Notes: generated by a model from the sequence alone, not told the origin. Shown: positions 1 through 9,017, counted from the stretch's first letter. The stretch: DNA of 44,534 nucleotides from Bacteroidaceae bacterium (GCA_017541025.1 JAFXZY010000008.1:1-44534); one strand, 5' to 3'. Translations and numbers: made by a program.

Positions 1-102
1 ATGTCATGACTTGTGCGGGAACTTGTTCACAGGCACAAAGCCATGAGCCACCACAGAAGCTCGAAGAGCTAAGACAGCTGAAGAGGGGTTTTCCTGGTTT
101 TC
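1..102 (-). repeat. Cloverleaf palindromic element E (truncated by window start)
   Basis: Partial copy of the ~155-bp element family described at 12983-13319 and 16958-17310. The conserved end GGGTTTTCCTGGTTTTC is at 86-102. The side hairpin AGCTC-GAA-GAGCT is at 58-70. Part of the long inner stem is formed by about 5-22 pairing with about 25-45. The other side hairpin, the outer-stem partner and the opposite end must lie upstream of base 1. In the orientation used for copies A and C this copy is reversed, so a partner copy is expected just outside the window. No gene is seen in 1-287. Confidence 0.75.
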
Positions 103-287
103 TTTTATCAACAAAAGTGACGAAGAACCACTTGTTAACTTAAAAATGTAACTCCCGCCGGGGAGATCCCTTTGAAAAAGCCTCTCCTGTACTTAGTACA
201 GATGTTTGGCGGAACCTATTGGAAGAATAAACAACAAACAAAACAAAATTTTTAATTAACATTATTATTAACAAAACTTTTAAGCTT

Positions 288-3200
288 ATGAAAAGAAATT
301 TTCTTTTAATGCTTTTGCTGACCCTCTTGCCGCTGGTAGGTTGGGCAGCAAACCCGACCATAACTTGGAAAAGTTCTGGGTCTAATTCAAAAGTTTGGAA
401 TGGAGTCTCGAACCCAGATTTCATATCCGAGCTTAACGTTAGAAGTGGTTCCGGTGGCACTCCCTGTACCAGCCTAGGTTTAGGTACAAGTTCCCCATCT
501 GGTAACGTTAACCAGTACCGCTACAACTTCTACGCATCTACATCAAGTACTACTCCACTTACTGGAGTACTGGATGCAGGTTCCTATGACCTGAGATTGT
601 TTGTTAAACATCATGCTCAGAATTATGGTACTCAATACCAAGACTATGTGGCACATGTGAGCGTAACAATCACTCAGGCTTCTAACAAGATCGATGCTAT
701 TACGATGGCAGATTATGCATCTGATGGAATACCCACTGCTCCAACTTGTACCGCTGACTTCGGCGCTAGTACTGCTGAATTCAAGTTTGCAACAAGTAAA
801 GATGGCCCTTGGACTTGGACATGGCCCTCTTACCCCACAGCAGCTGGCATTTATTATGTTCAAGCTTCAATTCCTGCAGATCCCAGTGGTAACTACGAAG
901 GAGTTCCCGGAACTGTATTCGCAGGCCAGACATTCAAGGTTGCTAAGAAGGCTACTTTGACTACCGTTCCTACCCTGAAGGGAGGCTTAGTTTATAATGA
1001 CGGCCCTCAGGATCTGATTGAAGGTGAAGCTAAATTCCCTGTTGACTACGAAACTACCAAAGGTGGTGTTAAGTATAAAGTAACTGATTCTGACACTAAG
1101 CCCACAACAGATGAGGGCGCAACTACTGCATTCCCCCAGATGACCGCTGCTGGTAAATACTATGTATGGTACAAGCCTTTGGCTGACGGTGACATTTATA
1201 TTGATGGCGAATGGACTCAGATTGGTTCAACAGGTGTGAAGATTTCTAAGAGAAACATTACAGCTGCTGACTTCACTGTAACACCAAACGATCTTAAATG
1301 GACTGGCTCTGCCCAGGAACTTGTTACTTTTGCATGGAATAATAACAAAGACCGCGGTACAGAGACGATCACTCCCCCTACAGAAACGGCCGTAAATGAA
1401 ACTGGATATGATGTATATGTAGCGATTGCTGGTGACGAGAACCACAATGATTTTGCTAGCACTAAGGTAGCTACTGTTATAATCAATAAGGCTGACAACG
1501 CATTCACAGCTGCTCCCACCGCAACTAATGCTGATCTGACTTATGACGACAATCCAAAAGATTTGTTTGCAGCAGGTACTGCCACTAGTGGTACTGCTAA
1601 GTATAAGGTTGACTGGACATCAACTGATGGTCAAACAACTGTTGAAGGTACATGGGTGGACGCCCCGATTCAAGGCACAAATGCTGGTACTTACACTCTC
1701 TCCTATAAAGCAGAAGCTAACGGTAACTATGTAGCAGTTGATGAAGTTACTCTTGGTACAAAAGTTACAATCAAGCAGGCTCCTGTTGCCATTTCCGCTG
1801 ATCCTACATTGAATATCGGTTGGACATACGATAACAAAGCACATTCTCTCATAACGGCGCCCGAACCTACTGTTACTGGTGGTACTATTAAATACATTGC
1901 CAAGGGTGCAAATGAGACAGAAGCAACTGAGTTTAGTACTTATAGCGATCCAGAAGGCGCAAGAGTAAATGCTGACACATATACCGTTAGCTATGAGCTC
2001 ATAGCAGATAACACCGGTAACTATAAGAATGTTGCTGCTAAGCCTCTCGGTACAGTAACGGTTGCCAAGAAGGAAGTAATCCTTGGTGGCAAGACGCTCC
2101 CAGGTACTATTGAGACCTTCTATGATAAGACTGATGGTAAGGTAGATGGCACTAAGCCTTTATATACCGCATCTGACTTCCTGGAGGATATTGAGATACT
2201 TCCTGGTGATGATCCCAAGGTGATTCTTCCAAAGATTGTCACAATGACATATCCTGCATTTGAGAACCTTATTGTTGGAACTAACGGCGTAGAGTTTACA
2301 GCTAATGACGACAACAATGAAAACTATAAGGCTAAGGTTGTTGGTGGCGCTGCTAATCTGAAGATTGAGGCAATGCCTGCTACTGTAACTACCGATCCTA
2401 CTGGTGTAACCACAGTTTACAATACTGAAGAGCAGAGCCTGATTGCTACAGCTGGTGTAGCTAATGGTGGTACTGTAGTTTACAGCCTCGATAAGGATGC
2501 TGCTCCTGAAACTTGGACTGAGGACATCAAGCGTACTAATGCTGATGACTACACAGTTTACTATTCAGTTAAGCCCGACAAGTTCTATACTTACACAGCT
2601 GCTGCTGTTGACTTCGAAGCTAAGATTACTCCTGCTGCTGTTACTCCTGCAACTATTGCTGCTGCTTCTGACCTCGTATTCGAGAAAGGTCTTGCACAAC
2701 CTTTGGTTAAAGTAACTGGTGAGACCTTGAACGGTACAATGAAGTTTGCATGGAAGGAGTCTAGTTCCGCTAGTTTCAGCGAGTACTCTGATCAGATTCC
2801 TGCTCAGGTAAATGCTGGTACTTACGATGTTGTGTACTACGTTGAGGCAGACAAGAACTACGAGAGCACAGCTGCAATTACAATTACTGGTATTGAAATT
2901 GCTCCTATGGATCTTAAGGATCTTGCTGAGGCTGACAAGTTCACTTTGAATCCTGCAGAAGCTGTATTCACCGGTTCTAACTTGAAGCCTGAGGTTGTTA
3001 CAACTCTCACTGATGAAGACTACGACGTTGACGCAGTTGACGATATGACTGATGTTAACAAGTACACCTTCACCTTCACAGGTAAGGGTAACTACAAAGG
3101 TATAGCTACTGCTACATTCGAGATTACTGCTAATAAGGCTGAGATTTCTAACCTCGCTATCGAGGGTTGGACATACGGTTCTTATGACCCAGTGAAGAAT

Positions 3201-6200
3201 GCTCCAAAGGCTAATACTACATTCGGCGAAGTTACATTCTCTTATACTGACGAGAACGAAGAGGCTCTCTCAGGAGTTCCTGTAGATGCAGGTACATACT
3301 TTGTAGTAGCTAACGTTGCTGCTTCAGCAAACTGGGCTGCTGCTGATCCTGTGAAGTTCCAATTCAACATCAAGCAGAAGCCTGTTACTCCTACAGCTCC
3401 TAAGGCTCACGCTCTGACCTACAACGGACTTGATCAGGCTCTTGTTGATGCAGGTTTCGCAGAAGGTGCAACTATCCAGTATGCTACTGGTGAAGTAGAA
3501 CCCGCTATCACTGCTTACAGCGATGCAATTCCCGAAGAAAAGAATGCAGCAACTTATAAGGTTTGGTATAAGTTCACTGTTGATCCTAACTACACATTCG
3601 GTAACGCTCTTGAGGCAGGTTCTGTAGACGTTAAGTTGAACCCCGCAAGCATTACCTACAGCTTGGGTAACCAGACTGTAACCTATAATGGTAGCGCTGC
3701 TACTCCAAAGGAGAACGAGGCATACCAGATTACCAATGGTGCTCTGATGGTAGGCGACGGTGATGCATTCACATTCGAGTTCACTGAAATCAATGCTACC
3801 GATGCTAACGAGGACGGCGTTCCCTTCACAAAACTGAAGACTAAATGGACGAAAGAGAATGAACAGAATTATGCTATCCAGTTCAACCTGACCGGTAAGC
3901 TGTTCATCCAGAAGGCTGAGGTTGAGGTTACTGCTCCAGAGCCCAAATCAGACTTGGCATTCAATGATGCAAACCAGCAACTGATGAAGGCTGCTGCTTA
4001 TGCAGAGTTCAATGGTGAGGCATTCGACTTCATCTACTCAGGCAACGGTATTTCTTCTAGCGATTTCACTGAGATTGTCGCTAAGGAAGCTGGTGAATAC
4101 GAAATTTCTTGGAAGGTTACCGATCCCGGCAAGAACTTCAAGTTCGTAGACGCTGACAAGAAGGACGCTGCTGAAGGTACAATCAAGGCTACTATCGGTG
4201 CTAAGACAGAATGGGCTGCTGCAGTTCCTGCATTTGCTGACGGTGACATCGAGAAGATTTACAATGGCACAAACTTTGCAAATGGTTTCAACCCTGTAGA
4301 CTTCGTTCTGTATGACGACGAAACACCTCTGACTGTTAGTGACTACACTATAGAAGTTAATGAAAAAGCAATCAGCGGTAAGATTATCAATACTGAGTTA
4401 AATGCTTGGAACATTAAAGAGGCTGAAATCACAAATGCCGCCGAGTATAAGATTACTTATAAGGGTATCGGCAACTATGAAGGCGCTAAGGCAGAGTACA
4501 AGGTCGTAGTTGATCCTAAGAAGATTGGAAATGATCTTCTTCAGACCGTAGAGGATATTGAAATTGCAAATGTTCCTCAGGCAACCGATCTTGTATACGA
4601 CAAGAAGACAGATTACTATAAGGAGCCCGTTGTTACATACAAGGTTTCTGAAGAGTCTACTCTGACCCTTGTTAAGGCTGCTGACAAGAAGGACAACGAC
4701 TACACACTTGTACTTACAAGAGACGTAAAACAGGGTGATGAAATTGTTCCTGAAGAAGTTACTGAAATTAGAAACGCTGGTGACTATACTTACACATTCG
4801 AGGGTAAGGGTAACTACAGCGGTAAAGTTACAATTCCTGTAAATATCGCTAAGGCTGAGCTGATTGTAATTGCTCCTAACGCTACCAAGACCTATGACGG
4901 TTCAACTGATGTTGAGCATAAGGAGTTCGGTGAGTTGACTTACAGCGGTCTGCTGAAGGGTGACCATGTAGAACTTGGCGAACTGGAGGTTGAAGACGTA
5001 GTAGCTGTTCCCGAGGAGGCTATCAATGTAGGTGAGTACACTCTTACTATCGACGTAACTGAATTCCCCGAGCAGGAGAACTACGAAATCAGCAAGACCA
5101 ATACTCTTCCCGGTACTCTGACCATCAATCCTGCTGCTCCTGTTAAGATTAGCTTCAACAAGGATGCTAAGTTCGGCAAGCAGTATTCTCAGGAGGATGA
5201 CCTGAGCTTCACAGCTACTGACCTTGTAGTAAATGAAGGCGACGGTGTACTCTTCGATGATAAGGAAGATGTTGCTGAGCTGTTGTATCTCAAGCGCGAG
5301 GCAGGTGAAGACGTAGGTGACTACACGTTGAGTATCGACTACCGTACGAGTCCTGAGGCTACTGCTAAGGCTGTTGAAATATTCAAGAAGAACTACGAGA
5401 AGATTGAGTTCGGTACAGGTACATTCAGAATTGATCCTCTCAAGGCTGCTCTGAAGGTTTCTATCGCTGCTACAAGCAGTACTTACAACGGCAAGGCTCC
5501 ACAGCTTGCATGGGCTGAGGATCTCTCTAACATGGTTGTAACAGGTCTGCCCGAGGGTAAGAAGAAGGATGGCATCTTCACTACATTGCCAACCATCACA
5601 ATTCAAGACGATGAAGAGAATGTTCTCACAGATGCAACTGCTAACGCTGGTGAATACAACATCGTGCTGAGCGGTGGCGTATCTAAGAACTACACAGTCG
5701 TTTCTCTTGTTGGTTCTTACTACACAATCGAGCCTGTTGCAGTAGAGGCTGCATTCAACACTATCCCTGTAGCTGCCGTAGATGTTCCTGCAAAGGATAT
5801 CATGGATCAGGTTACATTCACAGTTAAGGCTGTTAACGAGGAAGACGAGGCTACTCTCGCTGCCAACATGGACAAGTTCGAGGCACAGTGGACTGACCTC
5901 GCAGCAATCACCAACAAGGATGGTAACATCACGGCAACTTCTACCGTTTATGATGCATTAGTAATCGCTTACACAGGCGATGAAGCAGAGCCTAACTTCA
6001 TATTTAAGAAAGAAGAAGATAGATATGGTGACCTGCACATCGGTAATGAAGGCGGTGAAATCGCTCTGAACGATGCTAGTGATGTCGTAACATACGCAAG
6101 TACAAAGACAACCGTTACATTCTCTAACTCTCGTGCTATTAAAGCCGATAAATGGCAAGCATGTGTTCTGCCTTGCACAATCTCTATCCAGGAGTTCTCT

Positions 6201-6785
6201 AAGGCATTCGGCTATGCTGCAATCGACGTATTGGATGAGGAAAGAACCCAGGGTGACGAGATCCACTTCAGCCTGAAGGTTACCGGTAACATCGAAGCCG
6301 GTGTTCCATTCCTCTTCAAGGCTAACGGCGGTACAAAGGAAGATCCTAAGGTTGACTTCATTAAGGTAACACTGAACGACGTAGACGTAGCAAGCACTGC
6401 TGCTCTCGTAGACGAAGGTGTTAACGTAGTTACTGATCCTGACAACAATGTTAAGTTCATTGGTACATTCGAGACTGTAAACATCACAAAGAGCGGCTAC
6501 CGTTACATCTCTAACGGTAAGTGGTACAACACTAAGGACGGCTATGCTAATCCTTATGTAATCAGACCTCTCCGCGCTTACCTCGACCTCACCGAGATGA
6601 CAGGTGCTGCTGGTGCTCGCATCTTCATTGAGGAGCCCGACGGTACTGAGACCGCAATCGACGCTATCGAGTTCGCTAACGAGATTAACGGCGAGAGCAT
6701 CTACACTGTTGACGGTAAGAAGGTTAGCAAGGCTGCTCAGAAGGGTATCTACATCCAGAATGGCAAGAAGATTGCTGTTAAGTAA
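288..6785 (+). CDS. Giant secreted MBG-repeat surface protein
   Basis: 2165 aa. It opens with a clear Sec signal peptide (residues 1-21, ending GWAA). About residues 130-1925 are made of roughly 70-80-residue repeats. Each has the pattern 'LTYNG..Q.L', 'G.V.Y...', 'NAGTYTV.Y.V..D.NY' and a closing 'I.KA' or 'I.PA' strand. This is the MBG/YDG-type immunoglobulin-like repeat found in bacterial adhesins and filamentous surface proteins. Residues from about 1927 form a different globular module, followed by a tail 'IYTVDGKKVSKAAQKGIYIQ' typical of secreted Prevotella proteins and resembling a type IX secretion C-terminal signal. The module is homologous to the 267-aa protein at 7624. No enzymatic motif is visible; adhesion or a cell-surface stalk is inferred. 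A hairpin terminator follows 27 bp after the stop. No convincing promoter was found upstream. Confidence 0.9.
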   Translation: MKRNFLLMLLLTLLPLVGWAANPTITWKSSGSNSKVWNGVSNPDFISELNVRSGSGGTPCTSLGLGTSSPSGNVNQYRYNFYASTSSTTPLTGVLDAGSYDLRLFVKHHAQNYGTQYQDYVAHVSVTITQASNKIDAITMADYASDGIPTAPTCTADFGASTAEFKFATSKDGPWTWTWPSYPTAAGIYYVQASIPADPSGNYEGVPGTVFAGQTFKVAKKATLTTVPTLKGGLVYNDGPQDLIEGEAKFPVDYETTKGGVKYKVTDSDTKPTTDEGATTAFPQMTAAGKYYVWYKPLADGDIYIDGEWTQIGSTGVKISKRNITAADFTVTPNDLKWTGSAQELVTFAWNNNKDRGTETITPPTETAVNETGYDVYVAIAGDENHNDFASTKVATVIINKADNAFTAAPTATNADLTYDDNPKDLFAAGTATSGTAKYKVDWTSTDGQTTVEGTWVDAPIQGTNAGTYTLSYKAEANGNYVAVDEVTLGTKVTIKQAPVAISADPTLNIGWTYDNKAHSLITAPEPTVTGGTIKYIAKGANETEATEFSTYSDPEGARVNADTYTVSYELIADNTGNYKNVAAKPLGTVTVAKKEVILGGKTLPGTIETFYDKTDGKVDGTKPLYTASDFLEDIEILPGDDPKVILPKIVTMTYPAFENLIVGTNGVEFTANDDNNENYKAKVVGGAANLKIEAMPATVTTDPTGVTTVYNTEEQSLIATAGVANGGTVVYSLDKDAAPETWTEDIKRTNADDYTVYYSVKPDKFYTYTAAAVDFEAKITPAAVTPATIAAASDLVFEKGLAQPLVKVTGETLNGTMKFAWKESSSASFSEYSDQIPAQVNAGTYDVVYYVEADKNYESTAAITITGIEIAPMDLKDLAEADKFTLNPAEAVFTGSNLKPEVVTTLTDEDYDVDAVDDMTDVNKYTFTFTGKGNYKGIATATFEITANKAEISNLAIEGWTYGSYDPVKNAPKANTTFGEVTFSYTDENEEALSGVPVDAGTYFVVANVAASANWAAADPVKFQFNIKQKPVTPTAPKAHALTYNGLDQALVDAGFAEGATIQYATGEVEPAITAYSDAIPEEKNAATYKVWYKFTVDPNYTFGNALEAGSVDVKLNPASITYSLGNQTVTYNGSAATPKENEAYQITNGALMVGDGDAFTFEFTEINATDANEDGVPFTKLKTKWTKENEQNYAIQFNLTGKLFIQKAEVEVTAPEPKSDLAFNDANQQLMKAAAYAEFNGEAFDFIYSGNGISSSDFTEIVAKEAGEYEISWKVTDPGKNFKFVDADKKDAAEGTIKATIGAKTEWAAAVPAFADGDIEKIYNGTNFANGFNPVDFVLYDDETPLTVSDYTIEVNEKAISGKIINTELNAWNIKEAEITNAAEYKITYKGIGNYEGAKAEYKVVVDPKKIGNDLLQTVEDIEIANVPQATDLVYDKKTDYYKEPVVTYKVSEESTLTLVKAADKKDNDYTLVLTRDVKQGDEIVPEEVTEIRNAGDYTYTFEGKGNYSGKVTIPVNIAKAELIVIAPNATKTYDGSTDVEHKEFGELTYSGLLKGDHVELGELEVEDVVAVPEEAINVGEYTLTIDVTEFPEQENYEISKTNTLPGTLTINPAAPVKISFNKDAKFGKQYSQEDDLSFTATDLVVNEGDGVLFDDKEDVAELLYLKREAGEDVGDYTLSIDYRTSPEATAKAVEIFKKNYEKIEFGTGTFRIDPLKAALKVSIAATSSTYNGKAPQLAWAEDLSNMVVTGLPEGKKKDGIFTTLPTITIQDDEENVLTDATANAGEYNIVLSGGVSKNYTVVSLVGSYYTIEPVAVEAAFNTIPVAAVDVPAKDIMDQVTFTVKAVNEEDEATLAANMDKFEAQWTDLAAITNKDGNITATSTVYDALVIAYTGDEAEPNFIFKKEEDRYGDLHIGNEGGEIALNDASDVVTYASTKTTVTFSNSRAIKADKWQACVLPCTISIQEFSKAFGYAAIDVLDEERTQGDEIHFSLKVTGNIEAGVPFLFKANGGTKEDPKVDFIKVTLNDVDVASTAALVDEGVNVVTDPDNNVKFIGTFETVNITKSGYRYISNGKWYNTKDGYANPYVIRPLRAYLDLTEMTGAAGARIFIEEPDGTETAIDAIEFANEINGESIYTVDGKKVSKAAQKGIYIQNGKKIAVK

Positions 6786-6810
6786 TCCCTTACACATTGC
6801 ATTACATGAA

Positions 6811-6846
6811 GAGACCGCTCACCTGAGCGTGAGCGGTCCTTCTTAA
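6811..6846 (+). terminator. Rho-independent-type terminator after the MBG protein
   Basis: The 10-bp perfect stem GACCGCTCAC / GTGAGCGGTC (6813-6822 with 6829-6838) has a 6-nt loop and is followed by CTTCTT. It lies 27 bp after the stop codon. Confidence 0.8.
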
Positions 6847-6890
6847 ATAAAGCGTTTTAATAATAACAGATTAAACACAAATTTAAGGAA

Positions 6891-7025
6891 ATGAAAAAGA
6901 TTGAATACATTGTGCCAGAGATGGAGGAACTTGAGTTGAGGTACTCCAAGATGCTTTGTGCAAGTGGTGATGATGAGCCAGGAGATGGCGGAGATGGTGA
7001 TCCAGATGTAAACATCCCAGACTAA
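6891..7025 (+). CDS. 44-aa acidic small protein
   Basis: Too short for most gene callers. It reads ATG to TAA for 44 codons with AAGGAA directly before the start. The first 24 residues have the pattern 'MKKIEYIVPEMEELEL..SKML' then 'CASG', with a single Cys23. The last 20 are almost only Asp, Glu, Gly and Pro (five GD or DG steps) and end NIPD. Short proteins of the form 'MKK.Y..P..E......LL.AS' plus a Gly/Asp-rich tail are frequent in Bacteroidales and have no assigned function as far as I know. It sits between two strong hairpin terminators, 105 bp after the MBG giant and before its stand-alone tail paralogue. A leader/core-type precursor or a small secreted partner is possible, but neither is shown. 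No lipobox spacing is convincing. Confidence 0.65.
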   Translation: MKKIEYIVPEMEELELRYSKMLCASGDDEPGDGGDGDPDVNIPD

Positions 7026-7060
7026 TTGTCACAAAGAAAATAGTAAATTCCGATAAGCAT

Positions 7061-7107
7061 GCCGGAGATGCACCCCTCCTTAGGAGAATGCATCTCCGGC
7101 TCGCTTT
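7061..7107 (+). terminator. Terminator after the small acidic protein
   Basis: The 12-bp perfect stem GCCGGAGATGCA (7061-7072) / TGCATCTCCGGC (7089-7100) has a further inner CTCCT/AGGAG pairing and ends in TCGCTTT. It lies 35 bp after the small-protein stop. Confidence 0.8.
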
Positions 7108-7623
7108 AATTAGGTTAAAAGGTTAAAAGGTTAAAGAGTTAAAAGGTTAGGGGTTATTGAGACTTTGGCTGTTGGCCGTTGGCTCTTTAAACGATAACGT
7201 TAACGTCAACGATAACCGAAGAACTTTGGCTGTTGGCCGTTGGCTATTGGCTTTTAACAAAAACGAAGATAATTAACAAATAACAATTAACAAAAAGAGT
7301 TATCGTTATCGTTAACGTTAGCGTTATATAAATGTTATCGGTTAGCGAAACAAAAACAAAGACAAAAACAAAAAAGTTATCGTTATCGTTAACGTTAGCG
7401 TTCAATTAACCTATTAAGCTAATAACTTGAATCTTGAAACCTGAATCTTGAATCCAGTTAAGGTTAACGTTAACGTTATCGTTGGAAAACGGTTATTGGT
7501 TATAGACCTGAAACTTGAAGGCTGCGATTGAGCGAGAGGAGAGCTAAGCTCGCTTAAGCTATCCCGAGCGTGAGCAGGCTCGACCGCAGGTCAATCTTGA
7601 AACTAGAATCAAATTATTACAGT
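7108..7623. repeat. Repeat-filled spacer: hexamer arrays and dispersed repeat words
   Basis: No gene is seen. The spacer contains GGTTAAAA-type tandem words (7113-7150). It also has 'ggctgttggccgttggct' words (7164-7183, 7227-7250). Four blocks of (A)ACGTTAACGTT-type hexamers lie at about 7188-7214, 7300-7334, 7375-7401 and 7461-7484. About 7222-7334 is repeated nearly unchanged at 34752-34855. A 77-bp unit at 7517-7593 is repeated at 33821-33898. Confidence 0.85.
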
Positions 7624-8427
7624 ATGAGAAAAACATTACTTACATTATTAATAGCAGTAACATGCGTTATGGGTGCTAATGCACAGGTGCTTACACTCAG
7701 AGACACGCGTGACCTTACTGAAAACATCAATGCAGCAGCAGAGTCAGGCAGTGAATACATCTTAAGATTCTCAAACCGTGCTGTAAACGGCGATATGTGG
7801 AATGTTCTGGTACTACCGTTCGACACGGACGTAGCTACCATATCAAATGCCTTCTACTATGTTGCAGTTGATATCCTCAACGAGGAAGTTGCGAGCGGCA
7901 ACGTACATTTTAAGACATATACAGGTAAGATTCCTGCCTACACACCCTTCTTGTTCAAACCCACCAGCGACCCGAAGTATGGCAAGAAAAACTTTAATGA
8001 AGTGTCATTCTCTGGTGTAAAGCTGAAGGCAGTTCCCGAGAAGATAGAGGTAAGTGATGCTGCAGGCAACAAGTTCGTAGGGACTGTGGCTCCTACCACG
8101 TTCTATGGAAGCAAGTATTGGTACCTGTCGAAGAACCTGTGGTATCGTGCCACACGCTATACAGAAGAGAATCCGGTTAAGCTGAAGTCTCTGCGTGCCT
8201 ATGTGGATTATACCCGTAATACCAGAAACATGGCACCACAGATTATCATCGAGGAGCCGGACGGCACCACCAGTATCGTCAGCCCTGAGGCCTTAAGCGA
8301 AGGTCAGTTCAGCACCGATGCTACACAGGACGATGGCTGGTACACCATCACAGGCGCCCCCCTCTCTGAGAAACCTACAACACAAGGTATGTACATTCAT
8401 CAGGGGAAAAAGGTGATTGTGAAGTAA
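7624..8427 (+). CDS. Secreted protein, stand-alone copy of the giant protein's C-terminal module
   Basis: 267 aa from the ATG at 7624, which gives a clean signal peptide (MRKTLLTLLIAVTCVMGANA, cut before Q). An in-frame ATG at 7570 lies inside the dispersed 77-bp repeat (7517-7593) and is rejected as the start. The body aligns with residues from about 1940 to the end of the MBG giant. Shared points are 'FSNR.I....W...VLP', 'F.YA.IDVL.EE...G..HF', 'PFLFK', 'FVGT', 'YRY/YWYLS..LWY', 'LRAY.D' and 'I.IEEPDGT', and both end in a 'GIYI..GKK' tail. The function is unknown. Its shared tail suggests the same export and surface-anchoring route as the giant. Two hairpins follow. Confidence 0.85.
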   Translation: MRKTLLTLLIAVTCVMGANAQVLTLRDTRDLTENINAAAESGSEYILRFSNRAVNGDMWNVLVLPFDTDVATISNAFYYVAVDILNEEVASGNVHFKTYTGKIPAYTPFLFKPTSDPKYGKKNFNEVSFSGVKLKAVPEKIEVSDAAGNKFVGTVAPTTFYGSKYWYLSKNLWYRATRYTEENPVKLKSLRAYVDYTRNTRNMAPQIIIEEPDGTTSIVSPEALSEGQFSTDATQDDGWYTITGAPLSEKPTTQGMYIHQGKKVIVK

Positions 8428-8510
8428 AACAGCCTCACCCCCTTAACAATTGAAAATTGAAAATTGAGGCTGCGCCTGATCTCGCTCAATCGCAGACTTG
8501 AAAATTAAAC

Positions 8511-8600
8511 CACGGGTCCCTGGTCACCCGTGAGGGAAGGGGGAGGTAACATAAACAAAAGGAACGAGGATGCGACCCATCCTCGTTCTTCTTGTTTATG
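8511..8600 (+). terminator. Terminator hairpins after the tail-module protein
   Basis: A small stem CACGGGT/ACCCGTG is at 8511-8532. It is followed by a 23-bp nearly perfect stem, 8550-8572 pairing with 8578-8600 (one mismatch, one G-U), with a 5-nt loop. The right arm is T-rich (TTCTTCTTGTTT). Confidence 0.75.
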
Positions 8601-8689
8601 TTAGCAAGGATTTGAGGTTATGAGGTTGCTATTATCACCTTAAAACCTGAAAGCGAAGCGACCTCATTACCTGAAACCTGACTTTTATT

Positions 8690-8990
8690 TCGTTTTATTT
8701 TGTATTCCGCTCTATTATTCATAACTTTGAACTGCGTTCGAAGGTACTTTCGCTCGGAAAAGCAAAAGAAAAAATCGTTTTCCTTTTGCTTTCCACTCAC
8801 TTAATCGTTACATTGAGACTACGTCTCGAACTTACTCGCGCTCGGGAATAAAAATAAATGCTAGTTTATTTTGTATTCCACTCACTTAATCGTAACATTG
8901 AGTCTGTTTCACAGCCTCGAAGATAGGCGGCACCTCGGAAATACTCAAATATATTTGGTATTTCTCTCGGTTTGCACTATCTTTGCATCG
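8690..8990 (+). promoter_or_regulatory. Tandem array of four promoter-bearing palindromes
   Basis: Four successive units each show TTTG, a 19-20-nt spacer, then an octamer close to TAnnTTTG. They are 8699-8702/TAACTTTG 8722-8729 (19 nt), 8785-8788/TTACATTG 8808-8815 (19), 8870-8873/TAACATTG 8893-8900 (19) and 8954-8957/TATCTTTG 8978-8985 (20). In units 2-4 the TTTG lies in the right arm of an inverted repeat (8756-8794, 8845-8879, 8937-8964). The spacer text 'CACTCACTTAATCGT' recurs in units 2 and 3. The last unit lies 32 bp before the DUF4160 start. The consensus match is to the known Bacteroidetes primary sigma promoter; use in vivo is inferred. Confidence 0.75.
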
Positions 8991-9017
8991 GATAATGTAA
9001 AAAACAGAGTATTAGAT

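Noticed and set aside
4902-6797. Long minus-strand open frames (234 and 279 aa) inside the MBG protein gene
   Set aside because: Shadows of the repetitive + strand coding sequence; Leu/Ser/Val-rich without recognisable motifs.
7186-7484. CRISPR-like array
   Set aside because: Repeat units are 6 bp, irregular, without unique spacers, and no cas genes are present.
7570-7623. Upstream in-frame start for the 267-aa protein
   Set aside because: It lies in a dispersed repeat and would place about 18 residues before a perfect signal peptide.
8618-8800. 60-aa minus-strand frame
   Set aside because: It falls in the promoter-palindrome array; low-complexity Lys/Phe-rich translation of hairpin arms.
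8871-9017. Upstream extension of the DUF4160 frame
   Set aside because: It overlaps the promoter palindromes, and family homology starts at the ATG at 9018.
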